This document shows positions 54,989-63,107 of a stretch of 64,000 bases of DNA, piece after piece (position 1 is the stretch's first letter; every line of letters begins with the position of its first letter). The notes under the pieces were generated by a model, which saw only the letters and a program-made list of their open reading frames with translations, was not told the DNA's origin and searched no databases. A program made the position numbers and the translations under genes. The DNA comes from Roseburia sp. 831b (lineage in GTDB: Bacteria > Bacillota > Clostridia > Lachnospirales > Lachnospiraceae): assembly GCF_001940165.2 (NCBI RefSeq), contig NZ_CP135162.1, positions 1,105,501-1,169,500 of the forward strand. The letters run 5' to 3'.

Positions 54989-56092
54989 ATGTTTAAACAG
55001 TACAAGATAAAAAATTATCGTTTTCAATTAATTTTATATGTCGTGATTCTTACCTTTATCGGTGTTCTTTTAGTAGGGAGTGCAAAACCATCCTTACAAA
55101 ACAAGCAGTTTTTGGGAATGATAGGTGGAATTATTATTATGATTATCGTTTCACTTATCGACTATGGAATGCTTTTAAAGCTTTCCTGGCTGATTTATGC
55201 CGGTATGGTAGGACTTTTGGTGCTGGTAGAATTGATTGGTGATAACACAGGCGGTTCCCAGCGCTGGATTGATATGGGTGGATTCCGTTTCCAGCCATCT
55301 GAGCTTGCCAAGATTTTGATTGTGTTATTCTTTGCATATTTTTTCATGAAGCATGAAGACAATATTAACACACCAAAAACTTTAGTTAGCGCCTTTGTAC
55401 TGGTTGGTATCCCGCTGCTTTTGATTTTAAAGCAGCCGGATTTATCTACCACCATCGTTACAACATTAATTTTTATTACCCTCTTGTTTGTATCCGGTTT
55501 GAGTTATAAAATAGTAGGGTGGGTACTGGCAATCTGTGTTCCGTCCGGAATACTTGGATTGGCCTTGATTATAAAGGGCAAACTTCCGTTTATACAACCA
55601 TATCAGTTAAAACGTATCATGGCATGGCTGTACCCGGATGATTACCCAGACATAGCTTACCAGCAGCAAAATTCCATTATGGCAATCGGTTCCGGACAGT
55701 TGTGGGGCAAAGGTTTAAACAATTCCGCCGCCACTTCTGTTAAGAATGGAAAGTTTATTTTGGAGCCGCAGACAGACTTTATTTTTGCGGTGGCAGGAGA
55801 GGAACTTGGCTTTATTGGCACAGTTATTATCATAATTTTGTTGCTTTTCATCACAATTGAGTGTATATTAATTGCTAGAAAAGCAAAAGATTTGAGCGGA
55901 AAACTAATTTGCTGTGGCATCGCCGCACTGATTGGATTTCAAAGTACCGTTAACATCTTTGTTGCTACAGGGCTTTTCCCAAACACCGGTATTCCATTAC
56001 CATTTGTAAGCTATGGATTGACATCTTTAATGTCTTTATATATTGGTATAGGCCTGGTCTTAAATGTCGGGCTTCAGCCCAAAAAATTTTAA
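54989..56092 (+). CDS. rodA: Rod-shape SEDS glycosyltransferase RodA
   Basis: A 367-residue SEDS protein with ten TM helices that polymerises glycan strands in the elongasome. Characteristic motifs are WIDMGGFRFQPSELAKI, QPDLSTTIV (with the essential Asp region) and the C-terminal GIPLPFVSYGLTSLM. Located 9 bases after minE. Its partner PBP2 is encoded in the same run. Confidence 0.93.
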   Translation: MFKQYKIKNYRFQLILYVVILTFIGVLLVGSAKPSLQNKQFLGMIGGIIIMIIVSLIDYGMLLKLSWLIYAGMVGLLVLVELIGDNTGGSQRWIDMGGFRFQPSELAKILIVLFFAYFFMKHEDNINTPKTLVSAFVLVGIPLLLILKQPDLSTTIVTTLIFITLLFVSGLSYKIVGWVLAICVPSGILGLALIIKGKLPFIQPYQLKRIMAWLYPDDYPDIAYQQQNSIMAIGSGQLWGKGLNNSAATSVKNGKFILEPQTDFIFAVAGEELGFIGTVIIIILLLFITIECILIARKAKDLSGKLICCGIAALIGFQSTVNIFVATGLFPNTGIPLPFVSYGLTSLMSLYIGIGLVLNVGLQPKKF

Positions 56093-56107
56093 CAGGGGGT
56101 AACTTGA

Positions 56108-56503
56108 ATGAACATAGGATTAATTGCTCACGATTCTAAGAAAAAACTTATGCAAAATTTCTGTATTGCATATAGAGGAATCCTTTGCAAAAATGAATTA
56201 TTTGCAACAGGAACAACAGGACGACTGATTGAGGAAGTTGCGAACTTGAATATTCACAAATATTTAGCAGGTCATCTTGGCGGTGCACAGCAGCTTGGTG
56301 CGCAGATTGAACACAATGAAATTGACCTTGTCATCTTCCTTCGTGATCCACTTACACCAAAGTCTCATGAACCGGATGTTGACAGCGTGGTACGTCTTTG
56401 CGATACCCACAACATTCCACTTGCAACAAACCTTGCAACAGCAGAATTGCTGATTAAATCATTAGACAGAGGAGATTTAGAGTGGCGTGAAATGTACAAA
56501 TAA
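56108..56503 (+). CDS. mgsA: Methylglyoxal synthase
   Basis: A 131-residue enzyme that converts dihydroxyacetone phosphate to methylglyoxal (EC 4.2.3.3), a bypass of lower glycolysis when phosphate is limiting. It starts IGLIAHDSKKKLM and has the phosphate and catalytic loops TGTTGRLIEE, GGAQQLGAQI and LRDPLTPKSHEPDV. Its place between rodA and a D,D-carboxypeptidase is conserved in clostridia. GGGGG lies 8 bases before the ATG. Confidence 0.94.
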   Translation: MNIGLIAHDSKKKLMQNFCIAYRGILCKNELFATGTTGRLIEEVANLNIHKYLAGHLGGAQQLGAQIEHNEIDLVIFLRDPLTPKSHEPDVDSVVRLCDTHNIPLATNLATAELLIKSLDRGDLEWREMYK

Positions 56504-57512
56504 ATTTCGTTTTCTAAATATACATCGTATTGGAAAAATACGGTGTATATTTTGTGTTGTCTGTGTCATGTCGCTTTTCTTATGCAGCTGTGGTTCATCC
56601 ACAAAAGAACTTGCACAGCCTTATGATGTCTTTGGAACACAGTTTTCTTCTGGACAGAATTCTGCCACAGATACCACATCGACTTATTTTGCCAAAAATC
56701 TGTGTGTGACAGACGGAACCGACATTGGAACCGATACCACAAACTCTGAGGTGGCAGATGGTGCAGGTGTTTTTAACCTTGCAACCAATACCGTAACGTA
56801 CTCTAAAAACATCTATAAGAAATTATATCCGGCTAGTACAACCAAGATTTTGACCGCTTATATTGCGCTGCAAAAATGCGATTTAAATGAAATGGTTACC
56901 ATCAGTGAAAATGCAGTAAACCAGACAACCGATTCTTCCATCTGTAACTTAAAAGCCGGTGACGTCATCTCTATGAGAGATTTGTTATATGGTTTACTGT
57001 TAAGAAGTGGAAACGACGCTGCAATCGCAATTGCGGAGCATATTTCCGGTGACATTGACCAGTTTGCCGCTTTGATGAACGAAGAAGCAAAAGAGCTTGG
57101 TGCGACCAATTCTAATTTTGTGAATCCAAACGGTCTTCCTGATGTGAATCACTATACAAGTGTATATGATATGTATCTGTTTTTCCAGGCGGCTTTATCG
57201 AATGAGACGTTTGTCGATATCATCAGCACCAAATCGATTGATGTCAGTTATAGCAATGCATCCGGTGAGACGACAACACAGACCTGGAACAATACAAACC
57301 AATACCTGCTTGGAAAGCAGACTGCTCCAGATGGAATTACAGTTGTAGGTGGAAAGACCGGAACTACCGGAGATGCCGGTTACTGCCTGGTTCTTTATTC
57401 TTACAATCAGAAGAATGAGCCTATTATCTCCATCGTATTTAAAGCAGACTGTAAGTCAAATCTTTACCTTTTGATGAACCAGATGCTCTCTGGATATGCA
57501 AATGAATCATAA
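56487..57512 (+). CDS. D-alanyl-D-alanine carboxypeptidase (peptidase S11), probable lipoprotein
   Basis: A 341-residue low-molecular-weight PBP that trims the terminal D-Ala from stem peptides. All three motifs are present: SxxK in YPASTTKILTAY, SxN in LRSGNDAAIAIAE and KTG in GGKTGTTGDAGY. It starts at GTG 56487, inside the mgsA end, with GAGGAG 12 bases upstream; an ATG at 56568 would lose the positively charged part of the signal. The signal region ends LFLCSCGSS, a probable lipobox. It lacks the long C-terminal amphipathic domain of PBP5. Confidence 0.9.
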   Translation: MKCTNKFRFLNIHRIGKIRCIFCVVCVMSLFLCSCGSSTKELAQPYDVFGTQFSSGQNSATDTTSTYFAKNLCVTDGTDIGTDTTNSEVADGAGVFNLATNTVTYSKNIYKKLYPASTTKILTAYIALQKCDLNEMVTISENAVNQTTDSSICNLKAGDVISMRDLLYGLLLRSGNDAAIAIAEHISGDIDQFAALMNEEAKELGATNSNFVNPNGLPDVNHYTSVYDMYLFFQAALSNETFVDIISTKSIDVSYSNASGETTTQTWNNTNQYLLGKQTAPDGITVVGGKTGTTGDAGYCLVLYSYNQKNEPIISIVFKADCKSNLYLLMNQMLSGYANES

Positions 57513-57520
57513 AAAGAGTC

Positions 57521-57558
57521 AAAAACGGACATCTGAATGTTTCAAATGTCCGTTTTTT
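57521..57558. terminator. Bidirectional terminator between convergent genes
   Basis: AAAACGGACAT (57522-57532) / ATGTCCGTTTT (57546-57556), loop of 13 bases, with further T on the + strand and an A-run that serves the minus-strand DUF378 gene. Confidence 0.8.
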
Positions 57559-57595
57559 CCTTTTGTCTACGAAATATCTGACTTGAATAATGTCC

Positions 57596-57808
57596 TTAAG
57601 TCTCGTCCATGGAACGGATTCTGCCGTATGCGCTAAGCAGATAAAGCCCGCCGATTCCAACCAACGCATAAATAATACGTGACAGCCAGGACATATTTCC
57701 AAAAATAAAAGCAACCAGATCAAAGCGAAAAAATCCGATTAATCCCCAGTTGATTGCCCCGATAATGACAAGTGTCAGCAGCGTATAATCTAACCATTTG
57801 GTATTCAT
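57596..57808 (-). CDS. DUF378 small membrane protein (YuzA-like)
   Basis: A 70-residue protein with two TM helices. The phrase LTLVIIGAINWGLIGFFRFDLVAFIFG is family-typical (it spans helix 1 and the loop), followed by LSRIIYALVGIGGLYLL. AAGGAGG about 11 bases upstream of ATG 57808 is strong. It is a single gene divergent from the HlyD-like gene. Function unknown. Confidence 0.88.
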   Translation of the reverse strand: MNTKWLDYTLLTLVIIGAINWGLIGFFRFDLVAFIFGNMSWLSRIIYALVGIGGLYLLSAYGRIRSMDET

Positions 57809-57925
57809 AGATGATCATCCTCCTTTTGGAATATAAAAAATATCTCTTTTCGTTAGTATGACATCTTTTTCCTGTCTTTATACAATCCTTGTTACTATTT
57901 TTGCAGAAATAATTTGGAACAAAAG

Positions 57926-57954
57926 TTGTGTTATACGCTTAAAAATGGTAGAAT
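57926..57954 (+). promoter_or_regulatory. Promoter of the HlyD-like gene and original yggS-sepF unit
   Basis: TTGTGT (57926-57931) and TAGAAT (57949-57954) with a 17-base spacer, 40 bases before the TTG start. Confidence 0.65.
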
Positions 57955-57994
57955 AGATATGTTGAATTTTTTTTGAAAAGGCGGTTTTAGTTCC

Positions 57995-59371
57995 TTGGCT
58001 AAAAATAAAAAAATCGTAAAATATCGAAAACCAATCCATATTAATATCGGTGTCATCATCTTTAGCATCATTCTTTTGTATGTGATTTTTAATATTTTTG
58101 TCTATCTGACGAAAGATCACATTTCCGTTTATGAAGTACAGCAGGGCACCATTGCAGAAAATAACGTATACAGCGGACTCGTTTTAAGAAGTGAAGTTCC
58201 GTATTATTCGGATTATACAGGCTCCTTGAATTACTATGTCAAAGATGCCTCCAAAGTCGCAGCCAACCAGATGGTTTATTCGGTGGACGAGGAGGGCAGC
58301 ATTGCAAGCGCCATCAATGACGCCAACCAGGACGGCAGTAAGATGGACAGTGACAGTCTCTCGGAGGTCGAAGACTCCATCGATAACTTTAAAAACAGTT
58401 ATAGCCGTGAGGAGTTTTATAACACCTATACTTTCCGGGATGATGTCAATTCCATGCTAAATGAGGCATTAAGCCAGAATGCATTAGACACGCTTTCCCA
58501 GGATGTTTCCACGGCAATCAATAATAATACCTTTCATCCGGTAAATGCGGCAGAATCCGGTGTTATCACCTATTACGTGGACGGATTTGAGGGTGTCACC
58601 GTGGATTCTTTTACCAAGGAGATGTTCCAGCAGTCCAATTACCAGAAGACCAATCTAAAAGCGAATGTCTCGGTTTCTGCCGGTGATCCCGTTTATAAGA
58701 TGATAAACAGTGAAATCTGGAATATTATCGTGCCGATTGATGAGACAATGGCAACACGGCTTGCAGATCATACCGTTGTCGAGATTAAATTTTTAAAAGA
58801 CAACAAGACCATGTATGCCTATTACGAAATCCGCGAGCAGGATGGTCAGAACTATCTGATTTTGACCTTGAAAAGTGCGATGATCCGCTATGCAAAAGAA
58901 CGTTACCTTGAGATTGAACTTTTATTATCCGAGGAATCCGGACTTAAAATTCCAAACTCTGCGATTACGAAAAAAGAATTTTTCACAGTTCCGATTGCAT
59001 ACTTTTTGCAGGGAGATGATTCTAGTAATTTAGGCTGTCTGGTAAAGAAAGATTCTGGAACGGAATTTGTTTTACCAACCATTTATTACTCGGACGATAC
59101 CTATTATTACATCGACAGCGAGGACGTGCAAAAGGGCGATATCCTGCAAAAGCCTGATTCCAATGAGCAATACACCATTGGTACCGATGTTGCAAGCTTA
59201 AACGGCGTTTACAACGTCAACAAGGGCTACGCCGTATTTAAACAGATTGATGTCATTTATCAGAATGAAGAATATAGTATTTTAAAAACGGGGACAACCT
59301 ATGGTCTTTCCCTGTATGATCATATTGCACTTGACGGTTCCAAAGTAACCGAAAATCAGTTGATTAATTAA
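57995..59371 (+). CDS. HlyD-like membrane-anchored adaptor protein
   Basis: A 458-residue protein that starts at TTG 57995 (AAGGCGG 11 bases upstream). It has a basic N terminus, one TM helix (about 20-40) and a long extracytoplasmic part beginning ISVYEVQQGTIAENNVYSGLVLRSE, the lipoyl/barrel-sandwich strand of HlyD-type adaptors. The middle is helical (about 100-170) and the second barrel half follows (AAESGVITYYVDGFEGV). No transporter gene is adjacent. In related genomes as I recall them this gene precedes yggS-sepF-ylmH, which is the order here apart from the IS element. A role in envelope assembly or division is possible but unproven. Confidence 0.75.
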   Translation: MAKNKKIVKYRKPIHINIGVIIFSIILLYVIFNIFVYLTKDHISVYEVQQGTIAENNVYSGLVLRSEVPYYSDYTGSLNYYVKDASKVAANQMVYSVDEEGSIASAINDANQDGSKMDSDSLSEVEDSIDNFKNSYSREEFYNTYTFRDDVNSMLNEALSQNALDTLSQDVSTAINNNTFHPVNAAESGVITYYVDGFEGVTVDSFTKEMFQQSNYQKTNLKANVSVSAGDPVYKMINSEIWNIIVPIDETMATRLADHTVVEIKFLKDNKTMYAYYEIREQDGQNYLILTLKSAMIRYAKERYLEIELLLSEESGLKIPNSAITKKEFFTVPIAYFLQGDDSSNLGCLVKKDSGTEFVLPTIYYSDDTYYYIDSEDVQKGDILQKPDSNEQYTIGTDVASLNGVYNVNKGYAVFKQIDVIYQNEEYSILKTGTTYGLSLYDHIALDGSKVTENQLIN

Positions 59372-59446
59372 AACGTTTCAAATAGTAGGAGGATAGATAG
59401 TGTGAAAGAAAGTAGAGGACAGCCATAAATGGGCGCACTTTACTAA
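59372..59446. other. Junction region left of the IS110 element
   Basis: This 75-base stretch holds a ribosome-site-like TAGGAGG (about 59386-59392) not followed by a gene, possibly what remains of the original leader of yggS. It also contains GACAGC, which pairs with GCTGTC at the presumed left end of the element. I cannot tell whether part of it belongs to the IS. Confidence 0.35.
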
Positions 59447-59497
59447 GCTGTCTAAATCAGGCAACTTTTTAGAGTGTTATAGATATAGTGAATTAGA

Positions 59498-60772
59498 TTA
59501 AGAAGCTAATGGTTCATCAGGAGGAAGTATTCCCTCCCGTTGCAATAGTTTCTTGGCTTGCTTGATAGCTTTTGCCTTTTGTTTTTCAACAAGAGCTACA
59601 GGCATATCGATTTTGTAAAGATCGCTCGGATTCCACTGCTCACCAGTAGACAGCATCTGGTAGATGGCAGTAAGAATCATACGGGCAATAGCGATAATGG
59701 CTCTTTTCTTGCCACGACGTTTAACAAGTGATTCATATTTCTTTTTGTAGTAAGGAGATTTGTCAGATTTTACGGCTGCATGAGCACACTGTACTAATGC
59801 AGGTTTGAGGTAGACACCGGCACGTGTAATCCGAACAGATTTCTTCTTACCAGCAGATTCATTGCTGCCTGGTGTAAGACCAGCCCAGCAACATAAACGT
59901 TTGGAACTTGAGAACTGAGACATATCAGTACCGATTTCGGAGATGATAGTGATTGCACTATCACGTTTGACACCCGGAATGGTACAGAGGAACTGGACAG
60001 CATTTTCAAAATCAGGATTAGAAGAAATCATATTTTCTATCATTTTATCAACATCGTTGATTTCTGCTGTGATATAATCCATATGTGTGCGGACGAGGCG
60101 CACACGGTATTTTTGGGCATCAGTCATCTGATATCCTTCGACGGATTCTATAACAGCATCTTCTTTGGATTTGAGGCTCCGAAGAAGCTTAGATGCGATT
60201 TCTTCGTGGTTAATGGATGTACCCGATTGTTCAAGCAGATAGTCGATAATGGACATGGATGACTTCCCAAAGATATCGGAAACAACAGAATCTAATGCAA
60301 CATTACAGACAGTAAGAGCATTCTGATATCGATTCTTTTCACTTGAACGGCAGGAAACAAGCTTGTAACGATAGCGAGTGTATTCCCTGAGAATACGGAC
60401 TATCTTACAAGGGATATAGCTGCCTTTGACAAGTCCGAGACGGAATAAATCCCCAATCCATTTAGAATCTTTGGTATCATCTTTGTTGCCTTTCACAGCC
60501 TTTACCCACTTGGGATTGGCAATGACAACATTGATCTCATCTTCCAGAAGATTAAAGACAGGAACCCAGTATTTACCTGTGGATTCCATACAGACATCAT
60601 GGCAATCATTGTCGAGAAGCCATTGCTTGAATTCAAGAATTGAATTGTTAAAGGTGGAAAAGCGCTTCTTTTGGTAAGAAGGCTCAATGCCACCAGTGGT
60701 TTTTACAATTGTGGCAACGAGAAAAGATTTGTGAACATCGATACCACAACAGGTTTGATAAGTAACTTTCAT
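59498..60772 (-). CDS. IS110-family transposase (DEDD/RuvC-like recombinase)
   Basis: A 424-residue recombinase. Start ATG 60772 is set by AAGGAG 8 bases upstream on the - strand; the frame is open for 25 more codons. The N-terminal RuvC-like domain shows the four acidic residues in order: GIDVHKSF (D), MESTGKYWV (E), and KDDTKDSKWI (D, D). The C-terminal Transposase_20 domain has FLCTIPGVKRDSAITIISEIG and the WAGLTPGSNESAGKK region, which holds the serine used for strand cleavage in this family. The gene is intact. IS110 recombinases are guided by a structured bridge RNA transcribed from the element's non-coding end. Confidence 0.93.
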   Translation of the reverse strand: MKVTYQTCCGIDVHKSFLVATIVKTTGGIEPSYQKKRFSTFNNSILEFKQWLLDNDCHDVCMESTGKYWVPVFNLLEDEINVVIANPKWVKAVKGNKDDTKDSKWIGDLFRLGLVKGSYIPCKIVRILREYTRYRYKLVSCRSSEKNRYQNALTVCNVALDSVVSDIFGKSSMSIIDYLLEQSGTSINHEEIASKLLRSLKSKEDAVIESVEGYQMTDAQKYRVRLVRTHMDYITAEINDVDKMIENMISSNPDFENAVQFLCTIPGVKRDSAITIISEIGTDMSQFSSSKRLCCWAGLTPGSNESAGKKKSVRITRAGVYLKPALVQCAHAAVKSDKSPYYKKKYESLVKRRGKKRAIIAIARMILTAIYQMLSTGEQWNPSDLYKIDMPVALVEKQKAKAIKQAKKLLQREGILPPDEPLAS

Positions 60773-60926
60773 AGTCAGACTCCTTTCGTGAATGATAAGA
60801 AGCCATTGACTGAACTGCCACACAATTAAACTAAGGTGCTTAAACAATTCTTAGTGTACGGATTCATGATGCCACTTATTTGTGCTTGAAAAGGCAGAAC
60901 TTACACTGATTATTATGCTGTCTAAA
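60773..60926 (-). ncRNA. Candidate bridge RNA region of the IS110 element
   Basis: The 154 bases upstream of the transposase contain nested pairing. AGTGTA (60853-60858) pairs with TACACT (60902-60907); inside it TGCC (60870-60873) pairs with GGCA (60893-60896), enclosing CAC/GTG. A further stem is ACTAAG (60830-60835) with CTTAGT (60850-60855), which would be mutually exclusive with part of the first. In the IS110 group the bridge RNA is made from this position and orientation. The guide loops were not resolved. Confidence 0.4.
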
Positions 60927-61033
60927 ACGAAGAAAGTTATTACAACTCCTCCTCCCGTGCTTTGTAGTGTAGCTTCTTGCAAACTATTTTACAGCACAGT
61001 GTAGAGAGTTGGAACACTTTCATTACTATTTGT
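60927..61033. other. Non-coding region between IS element and yggS
   Basis: About 107 bases with no ORF. It holds two copies of AGTGTAG (near 60967 and 60998). No convincing promoter for yggS is visible; TTGCAA with a 17-base spacer leads only to TGTAGA. It may be part of the element or of the original intergenic region. Confidence 0.3.
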
Positions 61034-61052
61034 GCCGCCAGCCGAAGGCGGC
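61034..61052 (+). repeat. GC-rich hairpin just upstream of yggS
   Basis: GCCGCC-AGCCGAA-GGCGGC forms a 6-bp all-GC stem with a 7-base loop, ending 15 bases before ATG 61068 and right next to the ribosome site AATGGAG. Its base composition is unlike the AT-rich surroundings. Confidence 0.6.
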
Positions 61053-61067
61053 GGAATGGAGATTATT

Positions 61068-61760
61068 ATGTTAAAAGAGAACCTTGCACAGGTAGAAAAA
61101 AATATTGAACTTGCCTGCAAAAAAGCAGGACGTGACAGAAGTGAAGTCACATTGATTGCGGTAAGCAAAACAAAACCGGTTGAAATGCTTCAGGAAATTT
61201 ACAATGAGGGAATCCGCGATTTCGGAGAAAATAAAGTACAGGAATTAGACCAGAAAATGCCGGTAATGCCAGAGGATATCAAGTGGCATATGATTGGTCA
61301 CTTACAGCGCAATAAAGTCAAATATATTGCTGGAAAAGTGGCATTGATTCATTCCGTTGATACATATCGTCTTGCAGAAGAGATTAATATCCAGGCGAAA
61401 AAGAAAAATGTAATCATTCCAATTTTGATTGAGGTGAACATCGCACAGGAAGAATCCAAGTTTGGAACCTCCAAAGAAGATGCTATCCTGCTTGTAGAGG
61501 AAATCTCGAAATTAGAAAATGTGCGCATCAAAGGATTGATGACAATTGCGCCAAATGTATCCGATCCAGAAGAAAACCGTCTTTATTTTCGTGGAATCAA
61601 GCAATTATCTGTTGACATAAGAAATAAAAACATAGATAATGTATCTATGGATATTTTGTCCATGGGCATGACAGGAGATTATATGGTTGCAATTGAAGAG
61701 GGTGCCACCATGGTTCGTGTTGGAACCGGAATTTTCGGTGAACGCAATTACAACAAATAA
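61068..61760 (+). CDS. yggS: YggS-family pyridoxal-phosphate homeostasis protein
   Basis: A 230-residue PLP-binding TIM-barrel protein related to the alanine racemase N-terminal domain; it keeps PLP levels balanced and has no known catalysis. The PLP lysine is in LIAVSKTKPVEM; FGENKVQEL, WHMIGHLQRNK and LSMGMTGDYMVAIEEGATMVRVGTGIFG are typical. AATGGAG 6 bases upstream fixes ATG 61068; the frame is open through the GC-rich hairpin from 61032. It begins the yggS-sepF-ylmH unit, now cut off from its upstream gene by the IS element. Confidence 0.94.
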   Translation: MLKENLAQVEKNIELACKKAGRDRSEVTLIAVSKTKPVEMLQEIYNEGIRDFGENKVQELDQKMPVMPEDIKWHMIGHLQRNKVKYIAGKVALIHSVDTYRLAEEINIQAKKKNVIIPILIEVNIAQEESKFGTSKEDAILLVEEISKLENVRIKGLMTIAPNVSDPEENRLYFRGIKQLSVDIRNKNIDNVSMDILSMGMTGDYMVAIEEGATMVRVGTGIFGERNYNK

Positions 61761-61803
61761 AATTCTCGCTAAAATGTAGGAGAAAAGTAATAGGAGATTA
61801 TCA

Positions 61804-62340
61804 ATGAGTGTTTTAGATAAATTTTTGAACGTAATGAAATTAAATCCGGATGACGATGATGATGAATTTTACAACGAGGATTATGATTATGACGATGATG
61901 ATTTCGAAGATGAACCGGTAAAGAAGAAATCTGCGTTCCATAAAGAGCCAGTAGAAGATGATTACGAAGACGAGAATGTCAGATCCAGAGAAAGAGCTGT
62001 GAAAACAACTCCAAAGATTACACCAATTCGTGGTTCAAAGAAACAGGGGGCTAATATGGGAGTTTGTGTCATTAAACCAACATCTGTCGAAGATGCAAGA
62101 GAGATTACAGAGACACTGTTATCAAATCGTACAGTTATTTTAAATATGGAAGGATTGAATGTTGATATCGCACAAAGAATCATTGATTTCACATCAGGTT
62201 CCTGCTTTGCCATCAGCGGTAATTTACAGAAGATTTCCAATTATATCTTCATTATTACACCGTCTTCCGTCGATGTATCCGGTGATTTACAGAGCATTAT
62301 TGATTCTTTTGATATTCCAGGCACTTCAACAGAATTTTAA
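61804..62340 (+). CDS. sepF: Cell division protein SepF
   Basis: A 178-residue protein. The N-terminal amphipathic membrane-targeting helix (MSVLDKFLNVMKL) is followed by a very acidic linker (about 18-75) and the C-terminal SepF domain (about 85-175) with VEDAREITETLLSNRTVILNMEG and DFTSGSCFAISG. SepF links FtsZ filaments to the membrane. Following yggS is the standard order in Firmicutes. AGGAGA lies about 7 bases before the ATG. Confidence 0.95.
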   Translation: MSVLDKFLNVMKLNPDDDDDEFYNEDYDYDDDDFEDEPVKKKSAFHKEPVEDDYEDENVRSRERAVKTTPKITPIRGSKKQGANMGVCVIKPTSVEDAREITETLLSNRTVILNMEGLNVDIAQRIIDFTSGSCFAISGNLQKISNYIFIITPSSVDVSGDLQSIIDSFDIPGTSTEF

Positions 62341-62342
62341 TT

Positions 62343-63092
62343 ATGAACGAACAGGATTTATGTAAAAAAAGACTAATTGACCTGTCCAAACAGGCAAATC
62401 GAAAGGGAATCGTTTTATTTAGCGATTTCCTTAATTTAAATGAGCAGACTATCTACCATCAATGTCAGAATTTATTGGAAACCAAGACCCAATCCTTTGG
62501 TGGAAGAGATTTTTGTGAGCGTCAGATGATAGCGTTTATCCCTGATGCTCTTTATTATGAATGGGATTATCCGATTGCGTGCCTGAAAGCAACGCCGAAT
62601 TATCCCAAATTTGCCGATAAACTGACACATCGCGATGTCTTAGGAGCATTGATGAATCTTGGAATCGACCGCTCCAAACTAGGCGACATTTTTGTGAGTG
62701 AACAGGCGTATTACTTTTTCTGTGAGGAAAGTCTGGTTCCGTTTTTTACAGAGAACTTAGGAATGATTCGGCACACCGTGGTATCGGTAGCGCCGGTAGA
62801 TGCCGCTGATATCGATTTTTTGCAAAAGTTCGAGGAGAAGAGTGGGATTGTGACTTCCAACCGTCTAGACAGCATTCTAGCCAGTGTTTATAAATTATCG
62901 CGCTCTAAGGCCAGCGATTTGATTCAGGCAGAGAAAGTGTTTGTAAACGGAAGAAATATTGTATCAAATACCTATTTTTGTAAAGAAGGGGATATTGTCT
63001 CGGTAAGAGGCATGGGTCGTTTTGTCTATGTCAAAGCATCTGGTGAAACACAAAAAGGCCGCATCCGTTTTCAGTATAAACAATACTTATAA
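62343..63092 (+). CDS. ylmH: S4-domain RNA-binding protein YlmH
   Basis: A 249-residue protein. The N-terminal two thirds form the YlmH-specific region (FLNLNEQTIYHQCQN, then FPD-type IAFIPDALYY) and residues about 180-245 the S4 RNA-binding domain (NRLDSILASVYKLSRSKASDLIQAEKVFVNGR). YlmH binds the ribosome and has been linked to rescue of stalled or split subunits. It starts 2 bases after sepF; coupling is likely. In Bacillus divIVA follows; here aroB does. Confidence 0.93.
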   Translation: MNEQDLCKKRLIDLSKQANRKGIVLFSDFLNLNEQTIYHQCQNLLETKTQSFGGRDFCERQMIAFIPDALYYEWDYPIACLKATPNYPKFADKLTHRDVLGALMNLGIDRSKLGDIFVSEQAYYFFCEESLVPFFTENLGMIRHTVVSVAPVDAADIDFLQKFEEKSGIVTSNRLDSILASVYKLSRSKASDLIQAEKVFVNGRNIVSNTYFCKEGDIVSVRGMGRFVYVKASGETQKGRIRFQYKQYL

Positions 63093-63107
63093 AAGGAGAC
63101 TTATCTT

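Larger units (their letters stand above)
59447..60926 (-). mobile_element. IS110-family insertion sequence (ends tentative)
   Basis: About 1.48 kb containing a single DEDD transposase gene on the - strand, 49 bases of non-coding DNA on its 3' side and about 155 on its 5' side. Both proposed ends carry the 10-bp direct repeat GCTGTCTAAA (59447-59456 and 60917-60926). The IS110 family lacks long terminal inverted repeats and often leaves no target duplication beyond a short core, so the exact ends need comparison with an empty site; the element could run on to about 61030. It lies between the HlyD-like gene and yggS. Confidence 0.65.

Noticed and set aside
60426..60677. 83-codon + strand frame within the transposase gene
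   Set aside because: Antisense to the conserved RuvC-like domain; no ribosome site.
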